DNA from: Lucinisca nassula
Taxonomy: Eukaryota; Mollusca; Bivalvia; Lucinida; Lucinidae
Direction of reading: 5' to 3'
DNA length: 64,000 nucleotides
NCBI GenBank assembly: GCA_963580285.1
Contig: OY757019.1
Location: forward strand, 67,665,899-67,729,898
The notes under the pieces: model-generated
The model's database searches: none
Told to the model about the DNA's origin: nothing
The model's input: the letters and a program-made list of their open reading frames with translations, nothing else
Shown: positions 12,596 through 23,689 of the stretch, piece by piece
How the letters are laid out: each line of letters opens with the position of its first letter
Position numbering within the stretch: the stretch's first letter is position 1
Position numbers and translations under genes: made by a program

Positions 12596-12754
12596 TATCA
12601 AAGACCTGGGCCTTCTGGTTTCAGACAAGAAGATTTTTAAAGGTTTTCCCTATATAAGCCTATGTAAAACCAGTGGGCCCAGGGGTGGGGCCATTTTTGG
12701 CTTCAGGGCAACAATTCGAACAATCTTGGCAGAGGTCCACTAGATGAAGCTTTA

Positions 12755-13052
12755 TTTTGTTTGTTTGTTTGATTTGAGGTTTAACGTCCCCGTCAACACT
12801 GAAAAGGTCATTTTGGAGACGTTGCTTCCAATTTTGTGGGACTTTTACCCGACAATGAGATGAAATCTCAAGCCCTGTCGCCCAATGAAACCAGGTTTAT
12901 TAGCATGGACAGTCCGCCTCGCACCGCGGTTCCTGGACAGGCTTAGATCCTCTAAGTGGTTAACCAGTACTAGTGTGCGGGCCGGATTCAGCTCTGCGTG
13001 GAAGCATCATGCAGCCTATATATTTCTTCAAGCCCCTATGGGCGGGGGCTGT
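12755..13052 (-). mobile_element. SINE-like retroposon with 12-bp target duplication
   Basis: A 298-bp insert flanked by a perfect 12-bp direct repeat GATGAAGCTTTA (12743-12754 and 13053-13064), which is part of the host A monomer. Read on the minus strand it ends GGACGTTAAACCTCAAATC followed by CAAA repeats, a SINE-type tail. The direct repeat shows target-primed retroposition. The head lacks an obvious tRNA structure, so the promoter class is unclear. A truncated relative lies at 5250-5379. Confidence 0.8.
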
Positions 13053-14000
13053 GATGAAGCTTTACACCAAATATCAAAGACCTGGGCCTCCTGGTTTCAG
13101 ACAAGATGATTTTCAAAGGATTTCCCTATATAAGCCTATGTAAAACCAGTGGGCCCAAGGGTGGGGCCATTTTTTGCCTCAGAACAACAATATGAACAAT
13201 CTTGGTAGAGGTCCACTAGATGAAGCTTCATACCAAATATCAAAGACCTGGGCCTTCTGGTTTCAGACAAGAAGATTTTAAAAGGTTTTCCCTATATAAG
13301 CCTATGTAAAACCAGTGGGCCCCTGCTTAGGGCCATTTTTGGCCCCAGGGTTGTAATTTGAACAATCTTCATAGCGGTCCACTAGATGAAGCTTCATACC
13401 AAATATCAAAGACCTGGGCCTGCTGGTTTCAGACAAGAAAATTTTCAAAGGATTTCCCTATAGAAGCCTATGTAAAACCAGTGGGCCCTGGCGCGAGGAC
13501 ATTTTTGGCCCCAGGGCTATAATTTGAACAATTTTGGTAGAGGTCCACTAGATGAAGCTTCGTACCAAATATCAAAGACCCGGGCCTTGTGGTTTCAGAG
13601 AAGAAGATTTTTAAAGATTTTCCCTATATAAGCCTATGTAAAATTAAAGGGCTATAATTTGAACAATCTTGGTAGAGGTCCACTAGATGAAGCTTCATAC
13701 CAAATATCAAAGAACTTGGCCTTCTGGTTTTTAGACAACTTGAAGAAGATTTTCAAAGGATTTCCCAATTTAAGCCTATGTAAAACCAAAGGGTCCCAGG
13801 GCGGGGGCATTTTCGGCCCCAGGGCTATATTTTGAACAATCTTGGTAGAGGTCCACTAGATGAAGCTTCATACTAAATATCAAAGACCTGGGCCTTCTGG
13901 TTTCAGACAAGAAGATTTTCAAAGGATTTCCCTATATGGCCAAGTGCTAAAAAAGTGTGACATTTTGTCAAAAAAATGAAGTTGTTCCGTTCTTATTGAA

Positions 14001-14581
14001 ACTAGAGCTGTCAGTGAAACTGACTAGGGCCTCGGCAGCGCTATCAGAGGAGTAGTAAAAAAATTTGTGGATGGACAGACGGACAGACAGACGGACGGAC
14101 AGAGTGATTACTATAGGGCACCCACACTTTCAGTGCGGGGCCCTAATAAGAAAGTTATGGAGGATAAAAAAATTTGTGGACGGACAGACGGACGGACGGA
14201 CAGACAGACAGAGTGATTACTATAGGGCACCCACACTTTATGTGCGGGGCCCTTCGTCACATTATGGTTAACATTTCTGCCAAGTAATATTTAAATCCAT
14301 CCAGGAATAATAACAAAGTTATTAATTGGACACAGGAAAGACCCTTTTTTGACCTTTAACCTCTAAGTATGACCTTGACCTTTGAGGTACGGACCTGAGT
14401 CTTGTGCGCAACACTCCATCACATTATGGTTAACATTTCTGCCAAGTAATATTTAAATCCATCCAGGAATAAGAAAGTTATGGAGGATAAAAAAATTGTG
14501 GACAGACAGACGGACGGACAGACAGACAGACAGACAGAGTGATTACTATAGGGCACCCACACTTTCAGTGCGGGGCCCTAA
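14001..14581 (+). mobile_element. E1: E-family element
   Basis: The 5' end is ACTAGAGCTGTCAG, AAACTGAC, then TAGGGCCTCGGC. The body contains a roughly 175-bp unit with ATTATGGTTAACATTTCTGC, TAAATCCATCCAGGAATAA and GTATGACCTTGACCTTTGAG. It has GGAC/AGAC microsatellites and three tries at the 3' end (ATAGGGCACCCACACTTTCA, GTGCGGGGCCCTAA, at 14146, near 14252 and at 14581). The repeated 3' ends suggest tandem partial copies. Noncoding. Confidence 0.7.
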
Positions 14582-15148
14582 TTATCCCGTCTGCTGGGCT
14601 TTAAAGTTTCCAAAAATGTTAAGGTTTTATTATATATTTCTTTTATTTTCAAGAAAATTTATCATGAAGAGAGAGAAAATTCCTAAAAACACAATTTAAC
14701 TAATATTTTAACATAGACCCATGTGCAGCTTTATGCAAAAATAAAGGCCATTTATGAGTTTCTAATATTAAGTTGATTCTATGACTAACTTTTGGCATGG
14801 CCTTTAGTCGTATGTTACCAAAAATTTCCAAATATTTGCAAACATCATGCAAAATAAGTACATGAAAATTATATAAGTAACCAGAAAAGTTTTTTGTTTT
14901 GAAGATTTGGCCACTTATGATTACAAAATATAATGCAAACCAACCTAGTATACATCTAGTACAAACATGAAAAATTTAATCTTCCATGCAGATTCTTAAC
15001 TTTGCAATTATATTTCAAACTTAAGCAATAAATTTTTGTTTTACCGTTATGGTTGGGACAAACTACCTCATTATAACAATGTGAGAAGACAGTCATTATT
15101 TTTACCTAAATGTATCATAGTAAGTTGTCAAGGGCAATAAATACTAAA
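14582..15148. other. AT-rich spacer, no gene seen
   Basis: This is 567 bp of AT-rich, non-tandem sequence without a supported frame. The only notable item is ACCGTTATGGTTGGGACA at 15043-15060, one of five copies of this motif in the window's spacer DNA. Confidence 0.6.
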
Positions 15149-15743
15149 ACAAGAGGGCCCAGAGGGCCCTGGTTCACTCACCTGATCCAATGTATGACCT
15201 TTGAGGTACGGAGACTGTCACATTATGGTTAATATTTCTGCTAAGTAATATTTAAATCCATCCAGGTATAAGAAAGTTATAGATTGGACACAATAAAAAG
15301 ACGCTTTTTTGACCTTTTATCTCTAAGTATGACCTTGACCTTTGAGGTACGGCTGTGGGTCTTGCGTGTGACACTTCGTCACATTATGGTCAACATTTCT
15401 GTCAAGTAATATTTAAATCCATCCAGGAATAATAACAAAAGTATTAATTGGACACAGGAAAGACCCTTTTTTTGACCTGTAACCTCTAAGTATGACCTTG
15501 ACCTTTGAGGTACGGACCTGAGTCTTGCGCGCAACACTCCATCACATTATGGTTAACATTTCTGCCAAGTAATATTTAAATCCATCCAGGAATAAGAAAG
15601 TTATGGAGGAATAATAAAAAAAATTGTGGACAGACAGATGGATGGACAGACAGACAGACAGACGGATGGACAGAGTGATAACTATAGGGCACCCACACTC
15701 GTGTGTGACACTTCGTCATTATGGTTAACATTTCTGCCAAGTA

Positions 15744-16795
15744 ACTAGAGAAAGTGACCAGTGGGTCACGTATACCCCCGGCCAGCATCACCCTCTGATA
15801 TATCTTTCGAGCTTGTATGTAATGTGAATGAAGTCAAGAAGCTATAAGAATCTATAAATGTGCTTGTAAAAGCTAAACCAAACATAAAATTTCTAAATGG
15901 ACCAAGGGAGTGAGGGCATCAAATAGAACACACAGGCATCTATAAATTTTGACATAAAACTTTAACCAAATGTAAAATTTCTAAGTCCGTGACCTTGAGG
16001 TCAAGGTCACCATGACCTTGAGGTCAAGGTCACCATGGGTGGGGGAATGGACATGCATCATGAAATCATTTATCAAACATGAAGAGAATCTAAGATGTGG
16101 TTACAGAGATATCAGCCATGAAAAAGGTTTAACACAAAACTTTGACGTAAAATTAGATGAACAGACAGACAGACAGCCCACCCAGGGGCTTGACCCAGGG
16201 GCTTAGATATTCCATATGAAAGGTAATGCTATAGAGATATCCTATACCAAATATGAAGATAATCTAACATGTGGTTACAGAGATATCAGCAATGAAAAAG
16301 GTTTAACACAAAACTTTGACGTAAAATTAGATGAACAGACAGACAGACAGCCCACCCAGGGGCTTAGATATTCCATATGAAAGGTAATGCTATAGAGATA
16401 TCCTATACCAAATATGAAGAGAATCTAACATGTGGTTACAGAGATATCAGCAATGAAAAAGGTTTAACACAAAACTTTGACGTAAAAGTAGATGAACAGA
16501 CAGACGGACAGACAGACAACCCACCCAGGGGCTTAGATATTCCATATGAAAGGTAATGCTTTAGAGATATTCTGTACCAAATATGAAGAGAATCCAACCT
16601 GTGGTTACAGAGATATGAGCAATCAAAAAGGTTTAACGCAAAACTTTGACGTAAAGGTTGACGAACGAACGTACGAACGAACTAACGAACGAATGAACGA
16701 ACGAACGAACAAACGAACATACGAACGAACCAACGAACGGACGGAAAGACGAAAACTATGTACCCCCTGACATACTTCGAATGCCGGGGGTATAA
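15744..16795 (+). mobile_element. G2: long G-family element nested in E2
   Basis: The 5' end is ACTAGA, the stem GTGACC-AGTG-GGTCAC, then GTATACCCCCGGCC. The 3' end is CATACTTCGAATGCCGGGGG followed by TATAA. Three to four monomers of 161-170 bp (TTAGATATTCCATATGAAAG, TGTGGTTACAGAGATATCAG) carry GACA microsatellites, and the last is followed by a long AACG-type tract. Flanking E2 sequence (CTGCCAAGTA and ATCCATCCAGG) rejoins after removal. Compared with G1, one stem pair has changed on both sides. Confidence 0.8.
16661..16746. repeat. Degenerate (AACG)n microsatellite
   Basis: An imperfect AACG/AACT/AATG tetranucleotide tract lies just inside the 3' hairpin of G2. It occupies the position where other elements carry GGAC/AGAC tetranucleotides. 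Confidence 0.9.
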
Positions 16796-17717
16796 TAATT
16801 ATCCATCCAGGAATAATAACAAAGTTATTAATTGGACACAGGAAAGACCCTTTTTTGACCTTTAACCTCTAAGTATGACCTTGACCTTTGAGGTACCGCG
16901 TGTGACACTTTGTCACATTATGGTTAACATTTATGCCAAGTAATATTTAAATCCATCCAGGAATAATAACAAAATTATTGGACACAGGAAAGACCCGTTT
17001 TTGACCTTTAACCTCTAAGTATGACCTTGACCTTTGAGGTACGGACCTGAGTCTTGCGCGCAACACTCCATCACATTATGGTTAACATTCTGGCAAGTAA
17101 TATTTAAATCCATCCAGGAATAAGAAAGTTATGGAGGATAAAAAAAAATTTGTGGATGGACAGACGGACGGACAGACAGACAAACAGAGTGATTACTATA
17201 GGGCACCCACACTTTCAGTGTACGGACCTGAGTCTTGTGCGCAACACTCCATCACATTATGGTTAACATTTCTGGCAAGTAATATTTAAATCCATCCAGA
17301 AATAATAACAAAGTTATTAATTGGACACAGGAAAGACCCTTTTTTGACCTTTAACCTCTAAGTATGACCTTGACCTTTGAGGTACTGCTTGTGACACTTC
17401 GTCACATTATGGTTAACATTTCGGCCAAGTAATATTTAAATCCATCCAGGAATAATAACAAAGTTATTGGACACAGGAAAGACCCGTTTTTTGACCTTTA
17501 ACCTCTAAGTATGACCTTGACCTTTGAGGTACGGACCTTCTTGCGCGCAACACTCCATCACATTATGGTTAACATTTCTGGCAAGTAATATTTAAATCCA
17601 TCCAGGAATAAGAAAGTTATGGAGGATAAAAAAAATTTGTGGACGGACAGACGGACGGACAGACAGACAGAAAGAGTGATTACTATAGGCACCCACACTT
17701 GTAGTGCGGGGCCCTAA

Positions 17718-18010
17718 CAATAACACAATACTAAATTGAAGTAGCAAACACTGTTTTATTGCTGAAGCAGAAATCCAGCAGTTGAAATGAAATGACCAAT
17801 TTACCGTTATGGTTGGGACAAATATTGCTTTACTGGTTTTTGTAATAAATCTTGTAATTAAAACTTCATTCTGTCACTTTTAACAATAAACATGTTGCAA
17901 TAAGTTATCTAGCTTTATATATTGCATCATATATCATAATAACCATTAATTTTGCAAAATTTGAATTTACTTGTTAAAATCAATCTGCAAAAATTTTTAT
18001 AAGGATGAAA
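17718..18010. other. AT-rich spacer with one 18-mer copy
   Basis: Non-tandem AT-rich DNA between E2 and the Penelope-like element. It contains ACCGTTATGGTTGGGACA at 17803-17820. No gene is recognised. Confidence 0.5.
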
Positions 18011-18559
18011 AGTAGAAGCAAAACAAAGATCAGGAATCGATACAATTAACTTACTCCACCCATCAAAGATACCAAAGGGAAAGAAACATAAACATTAAGC
18101 GACCAGACCATAATGGAAACCTAAACAAAGGAAGGCCATAAGGACAGTTACTTTCCCGCAAAATGGCCATATGGCCATCCAAAATAAAAAGACACAAGTG
18201 ATACACACAGTAAGTAACAAACAACAACATAAATAAACCGCCACAGAAGAACCGCCTTGGAACGGTCAGTGGAAAGATTTCCAATGGGGGCTTAAATCGA
18301 TTTTACGTGGCCACAATCCTCGCCCTTACTTCCGTCGCGATTTAGACAAATAATTTGTTCAGTCCGCATGAAGGCCTCCTAACTCATCTGTGAAACATCT
18401 CCATGAACACAAAAAATCAAAGAACCACAGAGGTGAGACAACGAAGAGGACTCGACAGCAAGAGCCACTGAAATGCTGGAGCAAAAGAAAACCAACAGTT
18501 AGACTCCGATGGGCCCGACCAGAGACAGAGCATCAGGCACCAACCAATATTACAAAGAA

Positions 18560-20368
18560 TTAGATCTCTCTAATTCTCAATAAGCCTTTATGTTGAGCCG
18601 TCATAGAATCTGAGTCCTGACCCACCGGCGTGCAATTAAAGAGGGAAGCAAAGTTGCCAAACGTAATTGGGTTAACTACCATGCATGCAGTCTGTCGTAT
18701 AACATCCATGTTGTACCCAGTCTTTTTATATCGAAGAATGATTTTACGAAATTGGGTGCTGAAGTCATTGCGGTTATATATTTTTCTGAATTTATATACT
18801 AAGTCAACATAAAATTCGGGTTCAGATAGACCTTGTTGCAGAAGAGATTTAAGTCCAATATTGAATTTTGAAATTAAATCAGAATGGTGTCTATAAAATT
18901 TTGAAAAGGCTTTGCGTAGTTTATGGTACCGATAACCCTGATTAAGCAGTTTAGCCGTTAATAATTTATTACGAGTGTTGAAGTCAGTAACATGACTACA
19001 CACTCTAGCAAATCAAATTAATTGCGAAATATAAACGCCATAGGATGGCGCACGAAGAACATCACCATCCAAAAAAAGGAAAATTTACAATCTCAAAATC
19101 AAAGTCATTGCGTTTATCATAAATTTTGCACGAAACAAACCCATCTACAAAAACGGGGCCTCAGTATCAGAAGAATTTGCTTTATTTAACTGAAGTCCTG
19201 GGGGGTAAATCTGACTGATCAAACCATCGAAATAGGTATTATCAATATTTAATAAATCATCTAAATATCTAGAAGTGGAGCTAAAAGCTTCAATAATTTC
19301 AGATTGGTTATCAATGGAAAGCGACAACATGAAGTCTCTTTCATAACAATACAAGAACAGATCAGCTACAAGAGGTGTGCAATTTGTACCCATCGGAATA
19401 CCCACAATTTGTCTAAATAACTTAGTACCGAATCTAATATAAATATTGTCAAGTAGAAAGGTGAGGGCATCACACACTTTCTGACATGACCAAAGTGTAT
19501 AATTCTTATGCTCTTTAGAAGTGAAAAATGCATATCTGACATTACATGCAAGATAGAGAGAATCTTCTCTGTGAAAAGCCCATTCAATTAAATCATTAAG
19601 CTTTTCTTTTATAAGATTATGAGGAAGTGTAGTGTAAAGAGTGGAAAAATCGTAGGTAGACAGACTAGAAGCACGAAAATGTCTAGATTTCAATTTATTT
19701 AAAACCTCATTCGAATTTTTTATAGACCAAAACAGATTTCTTCCTGATCTTTCAAAGACTTTATCACAATATTTAATCACATGCATTTTAATAGCAGTAA
19801 GACAGGAAGTTAATAATTTAGAAAGTTCAGTGGTAGTGCAAGAGCTAGAATTTGCAATAAACCATGCTTTGTAAGGTCTTTTATGAAGGTTTGGTAACCA
19901 GTATAGCGTAGGAAGCTTGTCTTGGCCTTCGGTAACACACACAGCAAACTTGGTGGCTGAATGACATACATGTTTATCTACTATATCTCTCTCTTCAGCT
20001 AAAGGCTAAAGTTCATAGGCCTTAGTACCACCAAGCTCCTGCTTAAGCGTGTTAACATAGTGGAGCACGACGACGTTGTTAGCAGCCTTGTCTGCAGGGG
20101 TCATAACAAACTTCTTATGGAATTCTTGAATACCTAGTTTAAGATGACGTAAAGACGTCTTGGGCTTAGGGGGTAATAAGTTAGTATTTTGAGAATAGAA
20201 AGAATTGCGTTCATTCACTTGTTTTAACATGCTAAGTTTCCTGTCCTTAAGGGCTTTATGCTCAACATACTCTCGCTTACACCATCGATTACCGAATTCA
20301 TTCAAGGAAGCAGCGATTTCATCTCTACATTTACTGAAATCAAAGACACCAAAGGGAAAGAAACACAA
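18560..20368 (-). pseudogene. Penelope-like reverse transcriptase, decayed
   Basis: Three conserved pieces lie on the minus strand. 20368-20009 holds an N-terminal region with TPADKAANNVVV. 19942-19148 holds the RT core, with WLPNLHKRPYKA, motif A STYDFSTLYTTLP, motif B IVGIPMGTN and catalytic motif C SRYLDDLL. 19003-18563 holds a basic C-terminal domain ending near VVNPITFGN. The first two pieces are in one frame, separated by an in-frame TAG at 20006-20008. Frame disruptions near 19145 and in a T-run near 19070, and a TGA near 19013, separate the third. Motifs A, B and C fit Penelope-like RTs. No GIY-YIG endonuclease motif is seen. The copy cannot make a full protein. Confidence 0.75.
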
Positions 20369-21138
20369 ACATTAAGCGACCAGACCATAATGGAGACCTA
20401 AACAAAGGAAGGCCATAAGGACAGTTACTTTTACCACAAAATGGCCATATAGCCATCCAAAATTAAAAGACACAAGTGATACACACAGTAAGTAACAAGC
20501 AACAACATAAATAAACCGCCACAGAAGAACCGCCTTGGAACAGTAAGTGGAAAGATTTCCAATGGGGGGCTTAAATAGATTTTACGTGGCCACAATCCTC
20601 GCCCTTACTTCCGTCACGATTTAGACAAATAATTTGTTCAGTCCGCATGAAGGCCTCCTAACTCATCAGTGAAACATCTCCGTGAACACAATAAATCAAA
20701 GAACCACAGAGGTGAGACAACAAAGAGGACTCGACAGCAAGAAACCACTGAAATGCTGGAGCAAAAGAAAACCAACAGTTAGACTCTGATGGGCCCGACC
20801 AGAGACAGAGCATCAGGCACCAACCAACAATACCAAGTATTAGATCTCTCTAATTCTCAATAAGCCTTTGCGTTGGAGCCGTCATAGAATCTGAGGCCTG
20901 ACCCACCGGCATGCAATTAAAGAGGGAAGCAAAGTTGCCAACCGTGATTGGGTTAACTACCATGCATGCAGTCTGTTGTATAACATCCATGTTGTACCCA
21001 ATCTTTTTATATCGAAGAATGATTTTACGAAATTAGATGCTGAAGTCATTGCGGATATATATTTTTCTGAATTAATATACTAAGTCACCATAAAATTGGG
21101 GTTACGATAGACCTTGTTGCAGAAGAGATTTAAGTCCA
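20342..21138 (-). repeat. Upstream direct-repeat copy of the Penelope-like tail
   Basis: This aligns along its whole length with 18063-18857 with scattered differences. It contains the same untranslated blocks (GACCAGACCATAATGGA, AACCGCCACAGAAGAACCGC, CATGCATGCAGTCTGT) and the end of the coding frame. At its left end identity stops at CTTTGAT: here the sequence continues TTTCAGTAAATG into the coding region, whereas the downstream copy continues GGGTGGAGTAAG. Confidence 0.8.
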
Positions 21139-22869
21139 TAAAGTTTGTTTTTATGAAAGAAACAAATAATTAGTATCTTAACAATACCAGAGTTTTGAAT
21201 TTTCATATAAATGGATTCCTCATGAAATAATAGTTGACACATACATGACATATTTAATTTCTTGTCAGGATTATGCCCCTTTGAAAAAAATTGTATGAAA
21301 TTTTCTCAGCAAAATATCTCAAAAACTTTTAAAGTTAAATGCTTGAAATGTGACGAGTGGATTGCTAGTGATGAGTAGATGACCTGATTAACTTTTGAAG
21401 AAATGCCTAAAAATACTGCATGAGTTAAAGCCCTTTGTAACTTTTGGTATTTGTACATTGCATACTTTGTGATGCATTGCATAACTTTAGGACCTTGTAC
21501 AGATATGCTAGGGTTTTAAAATTGTATGTATTGATTCCTTATGAAAAATAGCTGACACCTTTTTTTGTTCTCTTCAGAATATGCCCCTTTCCTGAATCAT
21601 GGCCATTAGAAAAAAAATGGACGAAATCTTGTCAGGAAAATATTTAAAAACTATTAAAGCTAGAGCCTTGAAATTTGATGAGTGGATTGCTAGTGATTAG
21701 TATATGACCTGATTAACATTTGAAGAAATTCAAAAAAATACCTCATTAGTTACGGCCCTTTGTACATTTGGGCATTTGTACATTGCATGCTTTGTGATGC
21801 ATAGCATAACTTTAGAACCATGTATTCTAGGGATGTTAATTTTCATATATGGATTCCTTGTGAAAAATAGCTAACATATTTTTTTTGTCCGGATTATGCC
21901 CCTCTCAGGAATCATGGCCAAAAAATTTGGATGAAAACTTGTCTGCAAAATATCTAAAAACTATTACAGCTAGAGCCTTGAAAGTTGATGAGTGGATTGC
22001 TGGCTATGATGAGATGGTCTGATCAACATTTGCAGAAATTCCAAGATATGCTTCATGAGAAATCCATGGACAATTTGGGCATTTGTACATTGCATGCAAT
22101 GTGATGCATAGCACGCCTTTAGAACTGTGTATGCTAGGGTTTGAAATTTCATATATGGATTCCTAATGAAAAAACAGCTGACACATACTTTTTTTTCTTA
22201 TCAGGATTTTGCTCCTTTTCTGGGTTATTGCCCTTTGAAAAAATTGGATGCAATCTTGTCAGCATAATATCTCGAAAACTATTAAAGCTATAGCCTTGGC
22301 AGTTGATGAGTGCATCACTAGTGATGAGTAGATGACTTACTTATGACAAACTTATGAAGAAATTCTGAAAATTACTTTTTTTGTTAGGGCACTTTGTAAC
22401 TTCGGGCATGTGTACATTGCCTGCTTTGTGACGCATAGCATGACTTTTGAACCATGTATGCTAGAGCTTCGAAATTTCATATATGGATTTGTCATGAAAA
22501 AATAGCTGATACATTTTTTTATCTTGTCAGGATTTTGCCCCTTTGAAAAAGGTTTGGATGTAATCTTGTCATCAAAAGATCTCAAAGACTATTAAAGCTC
22601 GAGTCTTGAAATTTGATGAGTAGACTTCTAGGGATGAGAAGATTACCTGAATAACTTTTGAAGAAATTCCAAAACATACTTCATGAGTTATGGTCCTTTG
22701 AAAATGTTGGCATTTGTACATTGCATACACTGTGATGCATAACATCACTTTAGAACCATATATGCTAGGGGTTTGAAATTTCATATTAGAATTCCTAAGG
22801 CAAAAAATAGCTGAAACATATTTTAGTCTTGTCAGGAATATGCCCCTTTCCGGAGTCATGGCTCTTTGA
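21139..22869 (+). repeat. N: 310-bp tandem array
   Basis: Five to six diverged monomers of about 310-330 bp are recognised by GATGAGTGGATTGCTAGTGA (near 21350, 21676, 21985, 22300 and 22614), TTGTACATTGCATGC and GGATTATGCCCCTTT. The array is interrupted at 22870 by element I and again at 23690 by J, and ends at about 26241. Neither end of a parent element is certain. A possible 3' hairpin is at 26243-26270 (ATTGGGGGCATAG). No coding potential is evident. Confidence 0.75.
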
Positions 22870-23666
22870 ACAAGAATTCCGCGGAAGGCTATGTCGCGCC
22901 TGTGGGGGCGCAAAGTCATCGAGCCATGATATGTAGGTCAAGGTCAAACATAGATGCTTGCACAAAAGATTCCATTCTCAAATGCAAGCTTGTACTAAGT
23001 ATCATTAAAGAAGCTCTAATAATTCTTTAGAAATGAAGTTAACCATTAGGGTGAACGCCAGGGTGGTCGCAATATTTTACAAAGTCAGTGAACCATGAAA
23101 TTTAGGTCAAGGTCAAATATGGATGCTTGCATTTACGTTGCCTTTCCCAGATTCAAGTTTGCACCAAATATCATTAATGAAGCTCTTATAGTTCTTGAGA
23201 AATAAACTTGACCATTAGGGTGAACGCTAGGGTGGTCGCAATATTTTACAAAGTTAGTGAACCATGATATAGGTCAAGGTCAAATATGGATGCTTGCATT
23301 TAAGTTACCATACCCAGATACAAGTTTGTACCAAGTATCATCAATAAAGCTCTTATAGTTCTTGAGAAATAAACTTGACCATTAGGGTGAACGCTAGGCA
23401 TTGAACCATGAAATGTAGGTCAAGGTCAAATATGGATGCTTGCATGTAAGTTGTCATCCCCAGATACAAGTTTGTACCAAGTATCATAAATGAAGCTCTT
23501 ATAGTTCTTGAGAAATAAATTTGACCATTAGGGTGAACGCTAGGGTGGTTGCAAATATTGACGCCTTGACGAACGGACGGACGAACGAACGGACAAATGG
23601 ACGAACAGACGAACGGACGGAAAATGGGGCGCCTATATCGCGCCATGCTAATAGCAGGCGCGACAA
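22870..23666 (+). mobile_element. I: I-family element nested in the N array
   Basis: The 5' end is ACAAGA, the palindrome TTCCGCGGAA, then CTATGTCGCGCCTG. The 3' end is CTATATCGCGCC, a loop, then GCAGGCGCGACA near 23665. Four monomers of 147-169 bp contain CCATTAGGGTGAACGC and TAGGTCAAGGTCAAATATGG. An ACGG/ACGA microsatellite at 23566-23625 precedes the hairpin. N sequence (GGCTCTTTGAA and AAAATGGATGAGCAAAATAT) rejoins across it. It has the same plan as family A with a wholly different X motif. Confidence 0.8.
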
Positions 23667-23689
23667 AAATGGATGAGCAAAATATCCAA

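Larger units (their letters stand above)
9326..13937 (+). repeat. Large A-type tandem array
   Basis: This array of roughly 160-bp A monomers belongs to a sub-lineage with AAAACCAGTGGGCCC and TTCTGGTTTCAGACAAGAAG in place of the AACCAAAGGGCC and CAGAGAAGAAG forms seen elsewhere. It is interrupted by three inserts (11016-11148, 11582-12595, 12755-13052). No 3' terminal hairpin is found; the array stops at CCCTATATGG near 13937. The short open frames inside it follow the monomer period and are not regarded as genes. Confidence 0.8.
15149..17717 (+). mobile_element. E2: hybrid element, A-type 5' end and E-type 3' end
   Basis: The start is a family-A end: ACAAGA, AGGGCCCAGAGGGCCCT, CACTCACCTGATCCA. 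After about 10 bp it switches to E monomers (GACCTTTGAGGTACGG, ATTATGGTTAACATTTCTGC) and it ends with the E hairpin GTGCGGGGCCCTAA at 17717. It is interrupted by G2 at 15744-16795. Internal degenerate E ends occur near 15700 and 17215. The chimera may reflect recombination or a transposition that started at one end type and stopped at another. Confidence 0.6.
18011..21138 (-). mobile_element. Penelope-like retrotransposon with long direct repeats
   Basis: The element reads on the minus strand. A 795-bp segment at 18063-18857 (end of coding region plus 3' untranslated region) recurs in the same orientation at 20342-21138, upstream of the coding start. A truncated tail copy therefore precedes the main copy head to tail. 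This partial tandem layout is the pseudo-LTR arrangement typical of Penelope-like elements. The 3' boundary near AGTAGAAG (18011) is shared by tail fragments at 37866 and 63478. Coding capacity is decayed (see 18560-20368). Confidence 0.75.

Noticed and set aside
16546..16770. A frame with repeated Asn-Glu-Arg residues
   Set aside because: It is a translation of the AACG tetranucleotide tract inside G2.
18011..21138. LTR retrotransposon or retrovirus-like element
   Set aside because: The direct repeats contain coding sequence and lack TG..CA ends. The reverse transcriptase motifs are of the Penelope type, and no gag, protease, integrase or envelope is visible.
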